A stretch of DNA of 64,000 nucleotides. Source: Bimuria novae-zelandiae CBS 107.79 (taxonomy: Eukaryota > Ascomycota > Dothideomycetes > Pleosporales > Didymosphaeriaceae). Each line of letters begins with the position of its first letter. Within the stretch, counting starts at the first letter, position 1. Under the pieces are notes generated by a model. The model saw only the letters and a program-made list of their open reading frames with translations, ran no database searches and had not been told where the DNA came from. The translations under genes and the position numbers were made by a program. This document shows positions 46,587 through 57,023 of this stretch, piece by piece. The stretch is from NCBI GenBank assembly GCA_010015655.1, contig ML976675.1:391406-455405 (forward strand), in the 5' to 3' direction.

Positions 46587-47204
46587 ATGCCTAAGGATCT
46601 TAAGCCTCGCAAAGCGCGTGCGCCTCGCAAGAAGACTTCGACCTAAGAGCGACGTGATCGTATTCGCCATGTTAAAGAGAGTAGTAGGGAGATGCCTTTT
46701 TGTTGCGGTCGCTGCGAAAAGCTAAACATTTATTGTTTTGTGGATACTGTATCTGGTCGTTGTGCTGGTTGTATCGCTGCAAGGAGCGAATGCGAATTGT
46801 TTGTTCCTAAAGAGGAGTAGGAGAAGGTAGAGGATGAGGAGCGTGAAAAGCGGTTAAAGTTAGCTCGTGCTAAGGAAGAAGCGCTGCGTAGTTAATAAGA
46901 ACTTGCTTATTATAAGCGCGAGTTATTAGAGATTAAGAGTTGTAAAAGGTTATTTGCGCGCTAGGATAGGAAGTTATTAAATACTTAGGATAAGGTGCAA
47001 GAGACGGAGAGCTCAAGTGCAGACGCTCCGTTCTAAGACGATTTCCTCGCTAATCCGGGCTGGTCATAGGCCAACAATCCTCTTCCTGATCTATTAATAG
47101 ATCTTCTTCTTAACAAGTTCTTATCTGGTTCTCCTCTAATCGTTCCTAATTCCTTCTTATAGTTTAACGATAGTATTATGCTAATAATTAGCAACAGTTT
47201 CTAA
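46587..47204 (+). pseudogene. Antisense accessory ORF of Gypsy-1 with Zn2Cys6-like cluster
   Basis: Between the 3' LTR and the end of the chromodomain, on the strand opposite to pol, a 205-codon frame starts MPKDLKPRKARAPRKKTST, a very basic N-terminus. It continues with a cysteine block, CGRCEKLNIYC and then CAGCIAARSEC. The spacing C-x2-C-x6-C-x8-C-x2-C-x6-C is exactly that of fungal Zn2Cys6 binuclear clusters. A charged, probably coiled-coil segment follows (EREKRLKLARAKEEALRS), then an acidic region and a hydrophobic end. I count eight or more in-frame stops, all readable as RIP changes (for example EE-stop-EKVEDEE where Trp fits). A TATA-like CATATAAATACTC lies about 50 bp before the ATG. 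It resembles hypothetical proteins often seen in fungal repeats; its function is unknown. Confidence 0.7.
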
Positions 47205-47235
47205 GGTTTGCTTCTAGTTCCTATGTGTTTTCTAA

Positions 47236-50200
47236 GTGTAGATATCCTTTCTACTTAATTAGATATGTTCGTAGCTAATTCGTGTGTCGTAGTATCTTTT
47301 TAACTTTGAATTCGGTTTCTTCCTCTGGCTGGTGATAAAAGGTTGTTTTAACTGGTGTTTTAGGGTCTGCAGGTTTGAGTCGATCTATATAGAATACCGG
47401 GTGTATCTTTACGTCTAGTGGTAGTTCCAATTAGTAGTTAATTAGTGATATTTGTTCGATAATGAAAAATAGCCTATCCTTAATATAGTCTAGTTTCTTG
47501 TGTTTTTTCTTCTAGGTCTAAAGATTCTTCGTAAGCAGATATGCTTTATCCCCCTTCTTTAGCTAAGGTGCCGTTTTTCTTTTTTGGTTTGTGTAGGAAA
47601 TACTTTGCTATTAAGCTTTCTTAAGATTCTCTTAGAGTTATGCATGTGTTTTCTTTATAGTTTCTGCCATATTTATTGCTTCCTCTGTTCTAATTACTGT
47701 AGGAAGTGTTTAATTAAAGAGATATAGATATCTTCTATAGTTTACATAAAATAGTGTAAATCCTATTGCTGTTAATATTTTGTTGTTGTATGCTAGTTGT
47801 GCTATAGGTAGTAAGGAAATCTAGTTATTTTTCTAGTTGTTGCAGTAGATGCGTAGGTACGTTTCGATAGTTTAATTCGTACGTTCTGTCTGTCCGTTGG
47901 TTTGTGGATAGTATGCTGTCGATAATTTCCGTTTTGTTCTAATAAGTGCTATTAGGGTTGTCTAATAGTTTAAGGTAAAGAGTTTGTCTTTATCGCTGAT
48001 AATTATCTTTAGAATACCGTGGTGCCGTATAAGTTAGTCTAGGATAAGGAATGCGAGTTCCTTAGCCGTAGTTGTCTTTTAGCATGGTAGTAGTTCCACG
48101 TATTTGGTAAATTAATAGATAATATTTAGTATTGCGTTGTAAGTGATTCTGGTTACAGGATCTCTTAATTTTAGTAGTCCTGTAATAAAGTCCATAGCGA
48201 TATCTTCCTATAGTGTAACGGGTATTTGTATAGCTTACATTTCTTTATACTTAAGGTGTGTTACATGTTTATTGCGCTGGTAATCTATATATTTACGGAT
48301 GTAGGTGGTTACTGCTTCCTTAATTCCCTTAAAGCTGTAGTTCTGCTGGATAAGTTCTATAGTTTTTCTAATCCCTAGGTGTCTGTATACTAGGTTATTA
48401 TGGTATTATCGTATAACTTCCTTTTACAGTTCTCTAGGTACTTCTCGTGTAAGTATAAGGAGTTAGTTAAGTTTAGTGGTTGGTTTTAAAGAGCCGTCGG
48501 GGTTTTTCTTTAGTATTATAGAGTATATCTTAACCTTTTCTTCTTTATTATTTATTCTGCTAAGAGCGTCTGCTCGTCCGTTTTCTTTGCCTGGGGTGTA
48601 TATAATTTTAAACTTGTATTGTCCTAGCGTTTCTAACTATCTTGCTTGTTGTTAAGTTAGTTCTTTCGTGGTTGTAAAGCGTGTAAGATTCTTATAGTCC
48701 GTAAGGATTATAAGTTCTAAGTAACTATGTACGTAGATCCTCTAGTATTTAATAGCTTTTACTATTGCGAGTAGTTCCTTGTCGTGTACTTTGTACTGTA
48801 ATTTTTCTGGTGTGAACTTATGTGCGTAGTATGTAACTAGGTGCTATTTGTCATTCTTCTCTTGTTTCGCGCATGCTCCTACTACCAAGTCGCTTGCGTC
48901 TATTTTAATACGTAAAGGTTTATTATCTTAGAAGTGTATAAGGACTGGTGGCGTAATGCATGCTTTTTGTAGTGTTTAGAATACTTATTTATATTCTTCT
49001 ATCTAGTTAAAAGGTTTATCTTTCTTTGTAAGGTTCGTAAGTGGTAGTGTAATTCTAGAGTAGTCCGTGATAAATTATCTATTAAATCTAGTAAATCTAA
49101 GGAAGGCTTATACTTCTTTAAAGTTAATAAGTAATTTTTACTTTTTTACTTCCTTAATCTTTAAAGGGCTTACTTAGATACCTTTAGTGTTAATAACATG
49201 TCATAGGAATTCTAGTTCTGTAACATAGAATTTACACTTTTCTAGTTTTAGTTATAGGTTAGCGTTATTTAGCGCTTATAGTACTGTCTGTACGTGTTGC
49301 ACATAATCTTTCTCCTGTTCTAAGAATACTAGGATGTCGTCGAGGTAGGCAACTATAAATATATTAAAGTAGTTTTATAGTATATTATTAATTATTGCTT
49401 AGAATGTTGCTGGCGCGTTTGTGAGTCTAAAAGGCATAACTTAGTACTTGAATAGTCTATATCTGGTTTAAAAGGCTGTCTTCCACTCGTCACCTGCTAA
49501 TATTTGTATGAGGTGGTATCTGTCTTATAGGTTAAATTACGTGAATATCTTAGCTCGTCCTAGCCTGTCTCGAGATTCTTGTATATTTAGTAGTAGGTAT
49601 CTATTCTTAATTATTATGTTATTTAGTCTCTTATAGTTAATGCATAGACGTTGCGTTCTATCCTTCTTTATAATAAATATTAAGGGTGACGCTGCTGGCG
49701 ATTCTAACTTACGTATTTATTACCTGTTAAGGGCTTTCTTTAGGAATTCGCGTGTCCATTGGAGTTCTTTTTTACTCTGGCCGTATAGTGGTCCAAAAGG
49801 CGGCGTTTTTCCTTCTTCGAGAATAATGCGGTGATCTTAGTGTGTATGCTTAGGAAGGGCGTTTGCTCCTTTCTCTTCCCGAAACAAATAACTCTATTCT
49901 TTATATTTGTCGGGGATATTAAGAGGTGTGCTATTCTCTTTATGTTTACGCTTTATAACTTAGTAGTTCCTGCTAGCGTCTACTAAGTTAATTTCGCGTT
50001 TATTAACTTCTAGTTGCGAGACTATGTTATTAATAGTTCTCTTATCTACTATTATGCTCTATTAATGCGTAGGCTTTGCTTATAATGTATAGTTGTAGTG
50101 CTTAAAGGCTAGCTCTTTCTTTTTCTAGTTAACTGTAGGGTTATGCTTCCTTAACTAGGGTAATTTTAAAATCACGTCGTAATTAGCTTCCTTAATAATG

Positions 50201-52346
50201 TTAAGGGTAATTAATTCCTAGTATCTATAGATCGTAAGGGTGGTTTTAACCTCGTACTTAATTATTGCTTTGCCGGGCATTAGCTATCTATTTGCGATAT
50301 AGATAGCATAGGGTATAGCCTTCTTGCGTTCGTAGAGTCCTGCTCTATTAAGTGCTTTTTTAGACACATAACTTTCCTGTGCTCCTAAGTCTAGCATGGC
50401 TTTTATTTATATTTCTTTAAGCTATACTAGTAGCTTAATTAATACTTAACTATTAGTGGCATTTACTTCCTTGAAGGCGTTTTCCCGCCTAAGCCTAGGT
50501 CTAAAAAAGACATTTTCTTTTTAGCTGGCTTCGTGGGTTTAAGGCGTTCTTCGTTTTTCTTCTCTTAAGGCTGCTACTAGGCCTTTGCTAGGAGAGCTTT
50601 ACTGTCTTCTTCCTTTATTACTGTTTTAATTCTAAGGGTTGTAGTCCCTTTTAGTATGCGATTAAACCTATGCTTCCCTTTTTATTCTTTATATTCTTTA
50701 TAATTAGGGTATAAGCATGTTTGCCATTTGTCTAATGCATATTTTTTATTAACTAGTAGTAATATTACTTGGTTTAGTGCCTAGTTAAGATGTAAGAAGT
50801 ATCGTGTTTCGTGTTTATCCTAGAGGTGAACGTCGTAATAGGCGATAGGGCAGTTAAACCACTCCTATCTATATTATTAGTATGTTCAGGGAAAGTAGCT
50901 GTATTCCTTAGCTTGGTAATAAATGGTATATTAATCTTCTCTGTAGAGGGTCTATTGTATAGTCTTATGCGTAGGATTGCGGTGGTCTAGGTTGTACTGT
51001 GGTTTGTAGTTTAGGCTTTTGTTTAGGTACTTCTTCTTGGGGTCTTCGTGGGCGTAGTGGTGGTCCGCCATTTCTCGTGCTGCCTTACTAACTAGGTCAG
51101 GTTGGTAAGTATGGAAAAATGCTTCTGCGTAGTCTTGTCGTTCTATTACTGTAAACCCGAAGTCTCCTTCCCTTGGTTGGTGTTTTTTTAAGAAGTCGAA
51201 AACATTCGTCGTCTTGCTAGTGACTGGTTTGCTCTAGCTAGGGTAAGGTGTAGGAGATCGAGGCATTGGTTCCTTCTCCTTTCCTTTTTTGTCCAAACCT
51301 TCGTATGCATCCTCGTAGAGTCGTGAATTAGAGGTCCTTAATTGCTCCGATCCTTTGTCGTGGATATTAATTTGTTTAATAGCGTTTACTACCTGCTATT
51401 CTTCGTCGGTGGTTTCTTTCTTGTCGATAGTTAGTACGTTTAACTGTCTAGTGACCTTATTCTTAGATCTGCAGTTCCTGGCTATGTGGCCTAGTTTACC
51501 ACATGTAAAGTATTTACGTGTCTCGGTCCCCTGTTGTTAGGTTCTATTTAAGATACGTTAATTAGGCTTTTAAAAGCCTATAGCCTTTCCTGTTCCCTTT
51601 TCTAGGTTGTTAAACTAGATATCTTCTATAGGTTAGGGTCTGTAGTAGTTGCGTTGCTGGCGTTGAGGTGCTTTTAGTGGCGCTCTATAGACTACAGGTG
51701 CCTGTCGTCCGAAACTAGCGTTCCTTAGGTTCCTACAGAATTCTTCTTGCAAAGCGAACTACTCCCTATTAATGCAGATAGTCTCTTCGTATAGTTCTTC
51801 TAAGGTCTCTATTTTTATACTACTACGCAGGAGTTCCTCGCGCATATTACGTTTAAGGCCTTATTTATATATTATCTTAAGAGATTTATTCTCCTAGTCG
51901 AGTTGCACTGCGTACTTATAGAACTTAGCTATATATTTAGCTATAGATTAGTGTTAGCGAACTATTTAGATTGCTCGTCCAGCAATAGCTATTTTGTTAG
52001 TAATTCTAAACATTTATTAAAGGCATATTTTAAAGTTATTATAGTCTTTGATAATGTCGATTGTATTAGCATGCTTATTAATATACTCCTTATTTTCGTT
52101 ATTATAGTCCATGTCTAAGTACTTAACTAGGTAGGAATAGATCTATTCTTTAGCGCTTCCTTACATGTAGGTTATAGTAAAGATAACCTTCTTCTTATCT
52201 TTAAGGTCTTAATTCTAGTCGAAAAAATAGAGGTCTAGCTATAAGAGCTAGGTATCGAGGAGGGTATAGTTGCTATTATATAAGTTAGGTTTGTGTGTCT
52301 TGTTCTTGCCATCCCCTATAGGGGTGACATGGTTGTCCGAAGCCAT
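47236..52346 (-). pseudogene. Gypsy-1 gag-pol, RIP-inactivated
   Basis: Gag (52346 to about 50900), the protease region, reverse transcriptase/RNase H, integrase and a C-terminal chromodomain lie in this order, typical of fungal chromoviruses, which the chromodomain directs to heterochromatin. Stops occur throughout, mostly TAG and TAA where the family has Trp, Gln or Arg. Some stretches such as the YLDD block and the chromodomain remain readable. Confidence 0.88.
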
Positions 52347-52393
52347 GGAAGAGGTAGGGGTCTTATTAGTATTTATATTAAGGGTGTTTAAGA

Positions 52394-52852
52394 TGTTAAG
52401 ATCCTAAAGGGATAGCTAGTCCCTAAGGGGCTAAGGTTAGTTCTTAGGCAGGAATACTATAGTAAGATAAGAGAAGGTTGTAGTAATAGCTTACGCTTGT
52501 TACTAAAGTGTTAGTATTAAAGATAGGTATAGTATAATTAAATTAACAAGATTACTTATTTAGATCTAAACAATAGATTAATAAACAGGTTAAATATAGA
52601 TACTATAAGGGTATTCGTGTTAGGTTATATACATAAGGTGTAAATATTACCGTCTGCCTCTCTTTCTGCTGTCCCTAGATTCCGATAGATGGTCGCGCCG
52701 TCCATAGATAGTACACCTTCTACAATCTTGGCAGGATGGTATGTCTTGGCTGGATGGTACATTACGTGACCTCGGTTACGCGACCCCGCTGAGTGTCACT
52801 TCCACTAAGGCCCGTTGGTCCTCCGCGTTCCATACATGTTCAGATCCTAACA
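52394..52852 (-). repeat. Gypsy-1 5' LTR (uninterrupted copy)
   Basis: 459 bp, showing the empty TA target of transposon C. Followed on the right by AGGAA and the inverted Copia-1 segment. Confidence 0.92.
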
Positions 52853-53452
52853 AGGAAGAGGAAGAGGACTAGAGACTAGTAGTTAAATACCTTATACATT
52901 AGGCTTTCCTGCACTAGGTAACTAGAGATAACGTTTATAGGTATAAGAAACCTATAACGCTAGTAATATAGTTTCTTATTAAGGGCTACTACTTATAAGT
53001 TATATACTAAGGTATCCTCCCTAACACTAGTGCCTTTAATATATTAATAGCTAAAAAGGAGCAATTTTAGGCGCTCTAAATTAAGAATCCTATAGTAACT
53101 TTAGACACGTCTACTACTAGAAACGCATTAGTTTAATTTAGTAAAGAAAGTATAACTATATTAATTAGAACTATATACGTGCGTATAGAAATTAGAAAGA
53201 TTAAATTTAAGGTCTTAGACGTACTAACCCTATTCCTCCTCTATTTAAAAGACATGGATTAGTTGCACGTATACTTTAATAATACTATAGATTAGCTAGT
53301 ATAAGGAAAAGTAACCTTTCTAGTAATTTATAAATAAGGATATTTATAGTTCTACCTAAGTAAGATAGAGCACGCGCGGGTATTTCTTATAAAAATTAAG
53401 CTCTAATATCTATATTAGAGGTTTAGGCACCTAGCTATTAAATGTTAGGATC
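52853..53452 (+). other. Inverted 600-bp segment of Copia-1
   Basis: Reads as Copia gag-pre-integrase on the plus strand (EEEEED at its start, ITILIRTTYVRIEIRKIKF, then FYLSKIEHARVFL and YLYQRFRHLAIK at its end), although the rest of Copia-1 is on the minus strand. Its start continues the acidic gag end that stops at 53902, and its end continues into the integrase piece at 44104. It is bounded by Gypsy-family LTRs in opposite orientations. Confidence 0.88.
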
Positions 53453-53901
53453 TGAACATGTATGGAACGCGGAGGACCAACGGGCCTTAGTGGAAGTGAC
53501 ACTTGGCGGGGTCGCGTAACCGAGGTCACGTGATGTACCATCCAGCTAAGACATACCATCCTGCCAAGATTGTGGAAGGTGTACCATCCATGGACGGCGC
53601 GACCATCCATCGGAATCTAGAGACAGCAGAAAGAGAGGCGGACGATAATATTCACACCTTGTGTATATAACCTAACACGAATACCCTTATAGTATCCGTG
53701 TTTAACCTGTTTATTAATCTATCGTTTAGATCTGAATAAGTAACCTTGTTAATTTAATTATATTATACCTACCTTTAATATTAACACCCTAGTAACAAGC
53801 GCAAGCTATCACTACGACCCTCTCTCGTCCTACTATAGTATTCCTGCCTAAGAACTAACCTTAGCCCCTTAGGGACTAGCTACCCCTTTAGGATCTTAAT
53901 A
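53453..53901 (+). repeat. Solo LTR of the Gypsy-1 family, inverted relative to 52394-52852
   Basis: 449 bp, TGTTAGGATCTGAACATG...GATCTTAATA, the reverse complement of the Gypsy-1 LTR with RIP changes at its right end. Flanked by TTAAA on the left and TTTCT on the right, which do not match each other but match the partners expected if 52853-53452 is flipped back. Confidence 0.9.
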
Positions 53902-56025
53902 TTTCTCTTCCTCTTACTCCTCTTTAAAAAACTAGTTAACTTCTTCCCCTTCGTACGTAATAAGGAATATTATAAATTCTATTTACTTACCTATAATATT
54001 ATAGTGTGTAATATACTATGCTTTAGATTGTCTTCTTTCCTTAAGCGTATAGTTTATAGACTAATAGCCTGTCTTACTATAGATATAGCACTTCTTGTCG
54101 CTTCGTGTGTTAGTCTGCAGGTTGTCTCTAGAACGCTACTAAGGTTAGCTATGTTTACTAATAAACTTACCTTATATACTTTATAAGTTATAATCCTCTT
54201 GCGTTCTTCTAGAGCTATTATTAGTATATTAATAGTTTAAGTAGTACTAGTTATTATAGTCTACCTTAGTAAAGTTAATAGAGGTAGTTATAGCAAGCGA
54301 GTTTTTAATTAAAGATTATAGATCTCTAAACAGGACTTTATACTCTAAGGATAACCTATAGAGCGCTATCGTAAACTCTTTAACGCCCTAGTATACTATA
54401 ATTATAGTTATCTAGAGCGCATATTCTCCTATATACTACTAGCTAAGAGCCCTCTAATATAACTAGAGCTTGTCTAGCATAATATTAAGGACCTTATAAA
54501 GTGTCTTATTAGGGTTCTCCTTATAGACTTTAATAAAAGATATTATTATCTAGTCCGCGTAGTAGTAGCTATAATTAATATCTATATTAAAGTAGTTCTT
54601 AAGCTTTATATATATATATAGGAATATATCTATCTACTAATTAATAAAGTAAAGGTAATACTCCTGTGTATAGCCTTCCAGGATCTGCGGAAAGACTACA
54701 TAGAATTAGTCTAGTTAGATATTTACGTGATAGTAGATACTGTAAAAGATCTTTAGCTTATTATCTAGGAGGTTATATAGCTTCCTTATGTACTTCTTCT
54801 TACAGTCCTACATTTTAGTAAAGACATTAATTATCTTTAGATCTAGTTTCTTGTTACTAAACTTAATTAAGGGAATTATCCTGTACGGGTCTATATTACC
54901 TAAGAGCATAATTAGAGAGACGCTTTATTCCTTTAGATATTATAAATATGCTAGTATGTATTCGCGGAATCTATTAAAGTTATTATATAAAAAAGGAGGT
55001 TGTTAACTTTACTATTACTAGTCTACCTATAGTGTCCGTTTAATTACTTCTATAAGTAGTTTTATAAGCTATTATTCTTAATTTAATTATTAACTAGCTT
55101 AATTTTTAATACGTGTCTTATCTTAAGCGTAGGTTCTTTAATCCTTTACGTCCTAGTCTCCTACCCTTATAGAGGTTTAGCTTTAGGTCTAACCTACTAT
55201 CCCTACGTTCGTAGATTGTACTAATCCCGTAGTATATTATCTTAGTATTATCTACTCTTATAATATATACGCGGCTAACTGCTTATTAAAAGTAGTAGAT
55301 TAAAACTAATTATCTAGCTACTTTAGGTAATTCTCTATACGTAGTAATTTAGCTACAGCTTTACTTAGTAATATATTAACACGACTAGTATACACGCTCT
55401 TAAAGCGGAGGATCTACTTTAGTTCCTTAGTGTATACTATATACGCACGCTAGAACATGGCTTTAGTCTATCCTTTAAAGTCCTAATAGAACTTACTAAA
55501 GAGCTCTATATCTACTGTAGGCTAATCTGTGTAGTCCGCGATCGCACGCGCGATGTACATTATTACTATAGTTACGTTTACCTTATTATTTAGTGCTTTA
55601 ATCTTATTATCCTAGATTTTTAGATTAATATAACGCTACTTTCTTGCCTTTAAATTAGTAGTTCCTAGTAACTTCTCTTATATAAGCGTACAGCCTCTAT
55701 TACTACTAGCTATTTTTTTTACTATTTATTATTATTAATACGTGTTATGCTAGCTGTATTTGCTAGGGACTTATTAATAGTTTCAGATTATACATAAGTT
55801 AAGCGCAACTAGATAGGGGTTAATATATATATAGACTACGTCTTAAAACGCTCTAATATAGCTAGAATAGTTAGTTTTAAGCTAGATAAGACGCCTAATA
55901 TAGCTAATAGTAAACTTAGCATAGATAACTCTATTACTAATATAGATAATTAGGGAACGCGCGGGGTTACAGGATCTATCTTTTTTAACCTAACTATTTA
56001 TAACTACTATATAATTACTAATTAG

Positions 56026-56225
56026 TATTAGTAGGCCTTTATATAATCGTACGGGTAATAATAGTAACGAATGTCTTATATATTGCTATTAGTATATTCT
56101 ATCTATGAACGTAGGTGCTACGAAGGTATACATGGGCTTGGTGCAAGTCGGACCGAAGTAGGATCGAGGCGGTACGTTGGGCAGCATCAAGCAGCCTCAG
56201 GCGATGGGATATGTGTATACCGACA
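56026..56225 (-). repeat. Copia-1 5' LTR
   Basis: 200 bp. The left (inner) half is RIP-mutated (TATTAGTAGG instead of TGTTGGTAGG) while the right (outer) half is clean (GCGATGGGATATGTG). Confidence 0.93.
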
Positions 56226-56230
56226 TTCTC

Positions 56231-57021
56231 CTTTATAGCTCTCTCTCTAGCTAGCGAGAGACTTAGGCGTACGTTATTATATAGCTTGTTAACTATACAC
56301 CTGCCTTATGTTATATCACGCGTCCATGCCGCCACTATAGTACTACTTACTAGGTAGTAATTCTTAAATTAATTAGGTTACCTAGACGTACGTTTAATCC
56401 AGCACACGTATAGATAGTTACTATAGTAAGTATCCTAGCATCGCCATTTATCGCGGATCGCGACTATAGGGCCCTTACTAATGGCAGTATATGCTGGGAC
56501 CTCTGGCAGGTTGTATAGCTAGCGACAAGTTGTGGTAAGTCACGGCAGAGAGCTCTAAAAAGAGCTTTATAAGCTAAATACCTTCTTATTACGCGTTTAA
56601 CTATTTTAGCCAGTTTTTAGTTTTACTAGTATTAAATTAAAGTTAATATAAGTTATTTTAATAATAAACTTTTTCTTTAACTTATACGCGCGCTTAACAA
56701 TCTGCTTAAAAGTAATACTATTACTATATTTAAAAGACTACGTAAGTCTCTATTACTTAGGTATCTATAGTGTATATATAATCTCCGTTAGACTTTTTAC
56801 CGCTATTTTTATAGGCAAAATTCGCTATATAAGGTCTCTTATAATCTTATTTATCTACTACTAAAGCTCTGCGTAGAAGTACGTACGTATCTTTATTTTA
56901 GTATTAAATTTAGTTTTAACTTCTTTTTTATATAGGAACGTGCGCTAATAGTAAATAATATATAACTTAATTTTATTAATTTTTAGCTATATTAATATCT
57001 TAATTTTACTTAAAATTAAAT
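56231..57021. other. Unassigned AT-rich repeat sequence
   Basis: Right flank of Copia-1, partly GC-normal (56480-56560) and partly RIP-like. No family recognised. Confidence 0.4.
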
Positions 57022-57023
57022 TA

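Larger units (their letters stand above)
44105..52852 (-). mobile_element. Gypsy-1 chromovirus-type retrotransposon
   Basis: LTRs of 459 bp: 44105-46455 (interrupted by transposon C) and 52394-52852, both TGTTAAGATCC...CAGATCCTAACA. Net length is about 6.86 kb. The coding strand is minus, so 52394-52852 is the 5' LTR. Gag starts at 52346 (MASDNHVTPIGDGKNK) and has the zinc knuckle CGKLGHIARNC near 51500. Reverse transcriptase spans about 49750-48900 (SPAASPLIFIIKKD, MPFRLTNAPATF and the intact active site YLDDILVF near 49330). Integrase lies downstream. A chromodomain closes pol near 47420-47240 (ELPLDVKIHPVFYIDRLKP, KGYPHLENT). Many stops. The left flank is TTTAA and the right flank AGGAA; these do not match each other (see the inversion finding). 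Confidence 0.92.
36060..56225 (-). mobile_element. Copia-1, host LTR retrotransposon of the nest (minus strand)
   Basis: LTRs of 200 bp at 36060-36259 and 56026-56225 (TGTTGGTAGG...TACTAACA, RIP-altered at right start), with the perfect target duplication TTCTC at 36055-36059 and 56226-56230. Subtracting later insertions leaves about 5.85 kb in four pieces. Gag with a zinc knuckle is in 56025-53902 (KKCYICSKTGYxSINYTLK region). Gag-pre-integrase is in 52853-53452 (now inverted). Integrase is in 44104-43046 (ITYDAGTNFAFVKFRSKAK, GRPPGSKNKRI). Reverse transcriptase/RNase H is in 37919-36260 (QYLTRKEEDNYALAIKLR, LILALAPVLLTKGMFIELRD, KDNPADVLTKAT). The frame continues across the Copia-2 and Gypsy sites once one target copy is removed, which proves the order. 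Many stops; dead. Confidence 0.93.

Noticed and set aside
46286..46646. Frames of 84 and 114 codons across the right end of transposon C and the LTR
   Set aside because: They cross element borders; only the last part (from 46587) belongs to the antisense ORF described.
53453..53901. Reading the inverted LTR plus Gypsy-1 as one inverted-repeat transposon
   Set aside because: The internal 600 bp is Copia-1 sequence and the flanking duplications fit two separate LTR insertions with an inversion.
56115..56357. 80-codon plus-strand frame
   Set aside because: Lies over the Copia-1 LTR and its flank; no protein motif.
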